DNA of 15,492 nucleotides from NCBI GenBank assembly GCA_013041975.1, contig JABDQZ010000179.1:1-15492 (forward strand), in the 5' to 3' direction. The stretch is from Gammaproteobacteria bacterium. GTDB taxonomy: Bacteria; Pseudomonadota; Gammaproteobacteria; Chromatiales; Chromatiaceae. Made by a program: the position numbers and the translations under genes. Below are positions 12,873 through 15,492 of this stretch, piece after piece. Each line of letters starts with the position of its first letter. Positions within the stretch are counted from its first letter, which is position 1. The notes under the pieces are model-generated. The model was not told the DNA's origin and searched no databases. It worked only from the letters and a program-made list of their open reading frames with translations.

Positions 12873-15492
12873 ATGAGCGAGGGTTCTTTGCCTGCAAAAC
12901 AGGGTCTTTATGACCCAGTTAACGAACATGATGCCTGTGGTGTGGGATTTGTTGCCCATATCAAGGGTCAGAAAACACACGATATCGTCTCGCAGGGTTT
13001 AACTATTCTGGAACGCCTGACTCACCGTGGCGCCGTAGGCGCAGACCCCAAGGCGGGTGATGGTGCAGGCCTGTTAATGCAGATTCCTGATGCTTTTTTC
13101 CGCGAAGAATTAGATTTTGATCTGCCGCCAGTCGGGCAATATGCCATCGGCATGATTTTCCTGCCACGAGACGATGCCGGGCGTACCGAGTGTCAGCAAA
13201 CGATTGAAAATCTGGTAGAAGCCGAAGACCAGATCGTTATTGGCTGGCGTGATGTACCCGTGAATAATTCCGGTTTAGGTTACAGTGTTTTGCCGACAGA
13301 ACCGGTCATTCGCCAGATTTTTGTTAGCTGCAATGAAGACTGTCCCGATCAGGAGATCTTCGAGAGAAAACTGTTTGTGATCCGCAAACAGATTGAGAAC
13401 TCGGTTCGCGAATCACAGGCAGAAGGGCGGGAAGATTTTTACTTCACCTCATTCTCTTCTCGTACCATCGTCTACAAAGGCATGCTGCTCGCTGGTCAGG
13501 TAGGTGAGTTTTTCCCCGATCTGTGCGATGAAAGAACGGTTTCAGCGCTGGCACTGGTTCACCAGCGTTTCTCTACCAACACCTTCCCAACTTGGGACCT
13601 GGCTCACCCGTTCCGTATGATTGCTCACAATGGTGAAATCAACACGGTACGTGGCAATGTGAACTGGATGGCCGCACGAAAGCAAAGCATGGCCTCAAAA
13701 GTCCTGGGTGATGACCTGGACAAGATATGGCCACTGATTCCTGAAGGACAGTCGGATACAGCCTGCTTTGACAATGCGCTGGAATTGCTCGTGATGGGTG
13801 GTTATTCAATGGCGCAGGCCATGATGATGCTGATTCCCGAAGCCTGGGTCGGTAACCCGCAGATGGACCAGAAGCGCCGGGCGTTTTATGAATACCACGC
13901 GGCATTAATGGAACCATGGGACGGCCCTGCAGCCGTTGCCTTTACCGATGGTCGGCAGATTGGTGCAACACTGGACAGAAATGGGTTACGCCCGGCACGC
14001 TACCTGATAACTGATGATGATCTGGTTGTGATGGGTTCTGAAATGGGCGTATTGCAGATTCCCGAAGAAAAGATTATTAAAAAATGGCGTCTGCAGCCCG
14101 GTAAAATGTTCCTGATTGACATGGAGCAGGGCCGTATTATTGATGATGAGGAGATCAAGACGGAACTTGGCTCTTCAAAGCCTTACCAGGATTGGCTTGA
14201 AAAAAGCCAGATTCACCTGGAAGACCTTCCTAAAGGTGTTGGCGTGATGGCGCCGGATGAAGGCACTTTACTGGATCGTCAGCAGGCTTTCGGCTATACC
14301 CAGGAAGATATCAAGTTTCTTCTGACGCCAATGCTGATGACAGGCATGGAGGCAATCGGCTCCATGGGAGCAGATAACCCGCCCGCGGTTTTGTCAAACA
14401 AGCCAAAGCACCTGTCTAATTACTTCAAACAACTGTTTGCCCAGGTCACCAATCCGCCAATCGATCCGATTCGTGAAGAGATTGTGATGTCACTGGTATC
14501 GCTGGTTGGACCCCGCCCGAACCTGCTGGGTGTTGGCGGCAATGGTTCCAATATGCGCCTGAAATGCAAGCAGCCGATTTTAAAAAATGTTGACCTGGAA
14601 CGAATCCGTAACCTTGAAGATAGCAGGAACGGTGCGTTCCGGACGAAGACATTGCACATGACCTATCCGGTCACCGAAGGTGAAAAAGGTATGGAACCAG
14701 CCATCCAGGCCTTGTGCGAAGCTGCCGAGCAAGCGGTACGAGATGGTTACAACATCCTCATTCTTTCAGACCGTAACGTGGATGCAGATAATATTGCCAT
14801 TCCTGCTTTGCTGGCTACTTCCGCTGTACATCATTACCTGATAGGACGCGGTTTAAGGACTGAATCTGGCCTGGTTGTTGAAACGGGTGCTGCCCTGGAA
14901 GTTCATCATTTTGCCACACTGGCAGGTTACGGGGCTGAAGCGATAAATCCTTACCTGGTGTTTGAGACTATCCAGGACATTTTGCCCGATTTAAATGATG
15001 CGCCGGAGTATGCAGAAGCCTGTGGCCGTTATATCAAGGCAGTGGGTAAAGGCCTGTATAAAGTGATGTCAAAGATGGGGATTTCCACCTATCAATCCTA
15101 CTGTGGTGCGCAGATTTTTGATGCCATTGGTTTGTCGTCGGACTTTGTTGAAAAATATTTTGCCGGTACCGCGACAACCATCGAGGGAATTGGTCTGCCA
15201 GAGGTCTCCGCTGAAGCGGTACGTCACCACCAGGAAGCTTACGGTGATGCTGAAATCTACAAACTGCATCTGGATGTAGGAGGCGACTATGCTTACCGCA
15301 TACGTGGTGAAGATCATATCTGGACACCAGATACCATTGCCAAGCTGCAGCATGCTGTTCGTGGCAACGATGCCCGAACCTATGAAGAATATTCACGCAT
15401 GATCAATGAGCAGAATGAAAGGCTGCTCACCCTGCGCGGGTTAATGGAATTTAATTTTGCCGACCAGTCGATTCCACTGGATGAAGTGGAAT
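12873..15492 (+). CDS. gltB: Glutamate synthase (NADPH) large subunit, N-terminal part (truncated by window edge)
   Basis: This frame is open to the right edge and shows 873 of roughly 1,500 residues. GltB takes the amide of glutamine and 2-oxoglutarate to make two glutamates, working with GltD. The class II glutamine amidotransferase domain starts at nucleophile Cys22 (HDACGVGFVAHI), so about 21 residues would be removed as a propeptide. It continues with LTHRGAVGADPKAGDGAG, VHQRFSTNTFPTW near 230 and AHNGEINTVRGN, then DGRQIGATLDRNGLRPARY. The central domain follows (from about 460, with NPPIDPIREEIVMSL and GPRPNLLG). The window ends after the LRGLMEFNF block and IPLDEVE, just before the FMN-binding synthase domain. 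No frameshift was seen. The 111-bp gap after the SPOR gene has no strong terminator, only a small hairpin (12815-12820 with 12825-12830), so a shared transcript is possible. Confidence 0.97.
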   Translation, partial: MSEGSLPAKQGLYDPVNEHDACGVGFVAHIKGQKTHDIVSQGLTILERLTHRGAVGADPKAGDGAGLLMQIPDAFFREELDFDLPPVGQYAIGMIFLPRDDAGRTECQQTIENLVEAEDQIVIGWRDVPVNNSGLGYSVLPTEPVIRQIFVSCNEDCPDQEIFERKLFVIRKQIENSVRESQAEGREDFYFTSFSSRTIVYKGMLLAGQVGEFFPDLCDERTVSALALVHQRFSTNTFPTWDLAHPFRMIAHNGEINTVRGNVNWMAARKQSMASKVLGDDLDKIWPLIPEGQSDTACFDNALELLVMGGYSMAQAMMMLIPEAWVGNPQMDQKRRAFYEYHAALMEPWDGPAAVAFTDGRQIGATLDRNGLRPARYLITDDDLVVMGSEMGVLQIPEEKIIKKWRLQPGKMFLIDMEQGRIIDDEEIKTELGSSKPYQDWLEKSQIHLEDLPKGVGVMAPDEGTLLDRQQAFGYTQEDIKFLLTPMLMTGMEAIGSMGADNPPAVLSNKPKHLSNYFKQLFAQVTNPPIDPIREEIVMSLVSLVGPRPNLLGVGGNGSNMRLKCKQPILKNVDLERIRNLEDSRNGAFRTKTLHMTYPVTEGEKGMEPAIQALCEAAEQAVRDGYNILILSDRNVDADNIAIPALLATSAVHHYLIGRGLRTESGLVVETGAALEVHHFATLAGYGAEAINPYLVFETIQDILPDLNDAPEYAEACGRYIKAVGKGLYKVMSKMGISTYQSYCGAQIFDAIGLSSDFVEKYFAGTATTIEGIGLPEVSAEAVRHHQEAYGDAEIYKLHLDVGGDYAYRIRGEDHIWTPDTIAKLQHAVRGNDARTYEEYSRMINEQNERLLTLRGLMEFNFADQSIPLDEVE

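Noticed and set aside
13639..13917. Antisense frames inside gltB (also at 14420-14659 and 15034-15396)
   Set aside because: The + strand frame is continuous from 12873 to the right edge and encodes clear GltB motifs, so the antisense frames are shadows.
1..15492. Defence system, mobile element, prophage or CRISPR array
   Set aside because: No transposase, integrase, long direct repeats, spaced repeats or foreign-looking composition was seen. All genes fit a conserved chromosomal order.

Overview
The window is a chromosomal housekeeping segment from a gammaproteobacterium with moderate to low GC. The gene order is malic enzyme / ponA (divergent) / pilMNOPQ / aroK / aroB / SPOR-domain ATPase / gltB. 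It closely follows the arrangement known from Pseudomonas and relatives. Coding density is high, codon use looks even, and I see no insertion sequences, tRNAs, rRNAs, CRISPR arrays or phage genes. The genus cannot be fixed by eye.

Left part (1-1873, + strand): the 3' end of a short, MaeB-like malic enzyme without a phosphotransacetylase extension. It is followed by a complete hexameric-type citrate synthase gene (gltA). The gltA leader carries an inverted repeat that overlaps its ribosome binding site. In Pseudomonas the malic enzyme gene lies directly beside ponA, so gltA appears to be an addition at this spot.

Middle (1923-4394, - strand): ponA/mrcA, a class A penicillin-binding protein (PBP1A), convergent with gltA and divergent from the pilus genes. 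The 198-bp AT-rich gap between ponA and pilM holds a plausible sigma-70 promoter for the pil operon.

Right part (4593-15492, + strand): pilM, pilN, pilO, pilP and pilQ are tightly packed, with stop/start overlaps or short gaps. They encode the type IV pilus alignment complex, from the cytoplasmic PilM ring through PilN/PilO and lipoprotein PilP to the PilQ outer-membrane secretin. A clear intrinsic terminator follows pilQ. Next come aroK and aroB (shikimate kinase and 3-dehydroquinate synthase), then a protein with an N-terminal P-loop ATPase, one membrane span, a long acidic/proline-rich linker and a C-terminal SPOR domain. The window ends inside gltB (glutamate synthase large subunit), whose reading frame stays open to the right edge and starts near 12873.

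Two themes run through the genes. One is carbon/nitrogen metabolism: malic enzyme, citrate synthase (2-oxoglutarate supply) and GltB (2-oxoglutarate plus glutamine to glutamate), alongside aromatic amino acid precursor synthesis. The other is the cell envelope: PBP1A builds peptidoglycan, PilQ carries AMIN domains and the ATPase carries a SPOR domain, both of which bind peptidoglycan. I found no convincing new system. The points worth a second look are the placement of gltA, its leader hairpin, the terminator/aroK junction without a Shine-Dalgarno sequence, a CxxC motif in PBP1A and the SPOR-ATPase.
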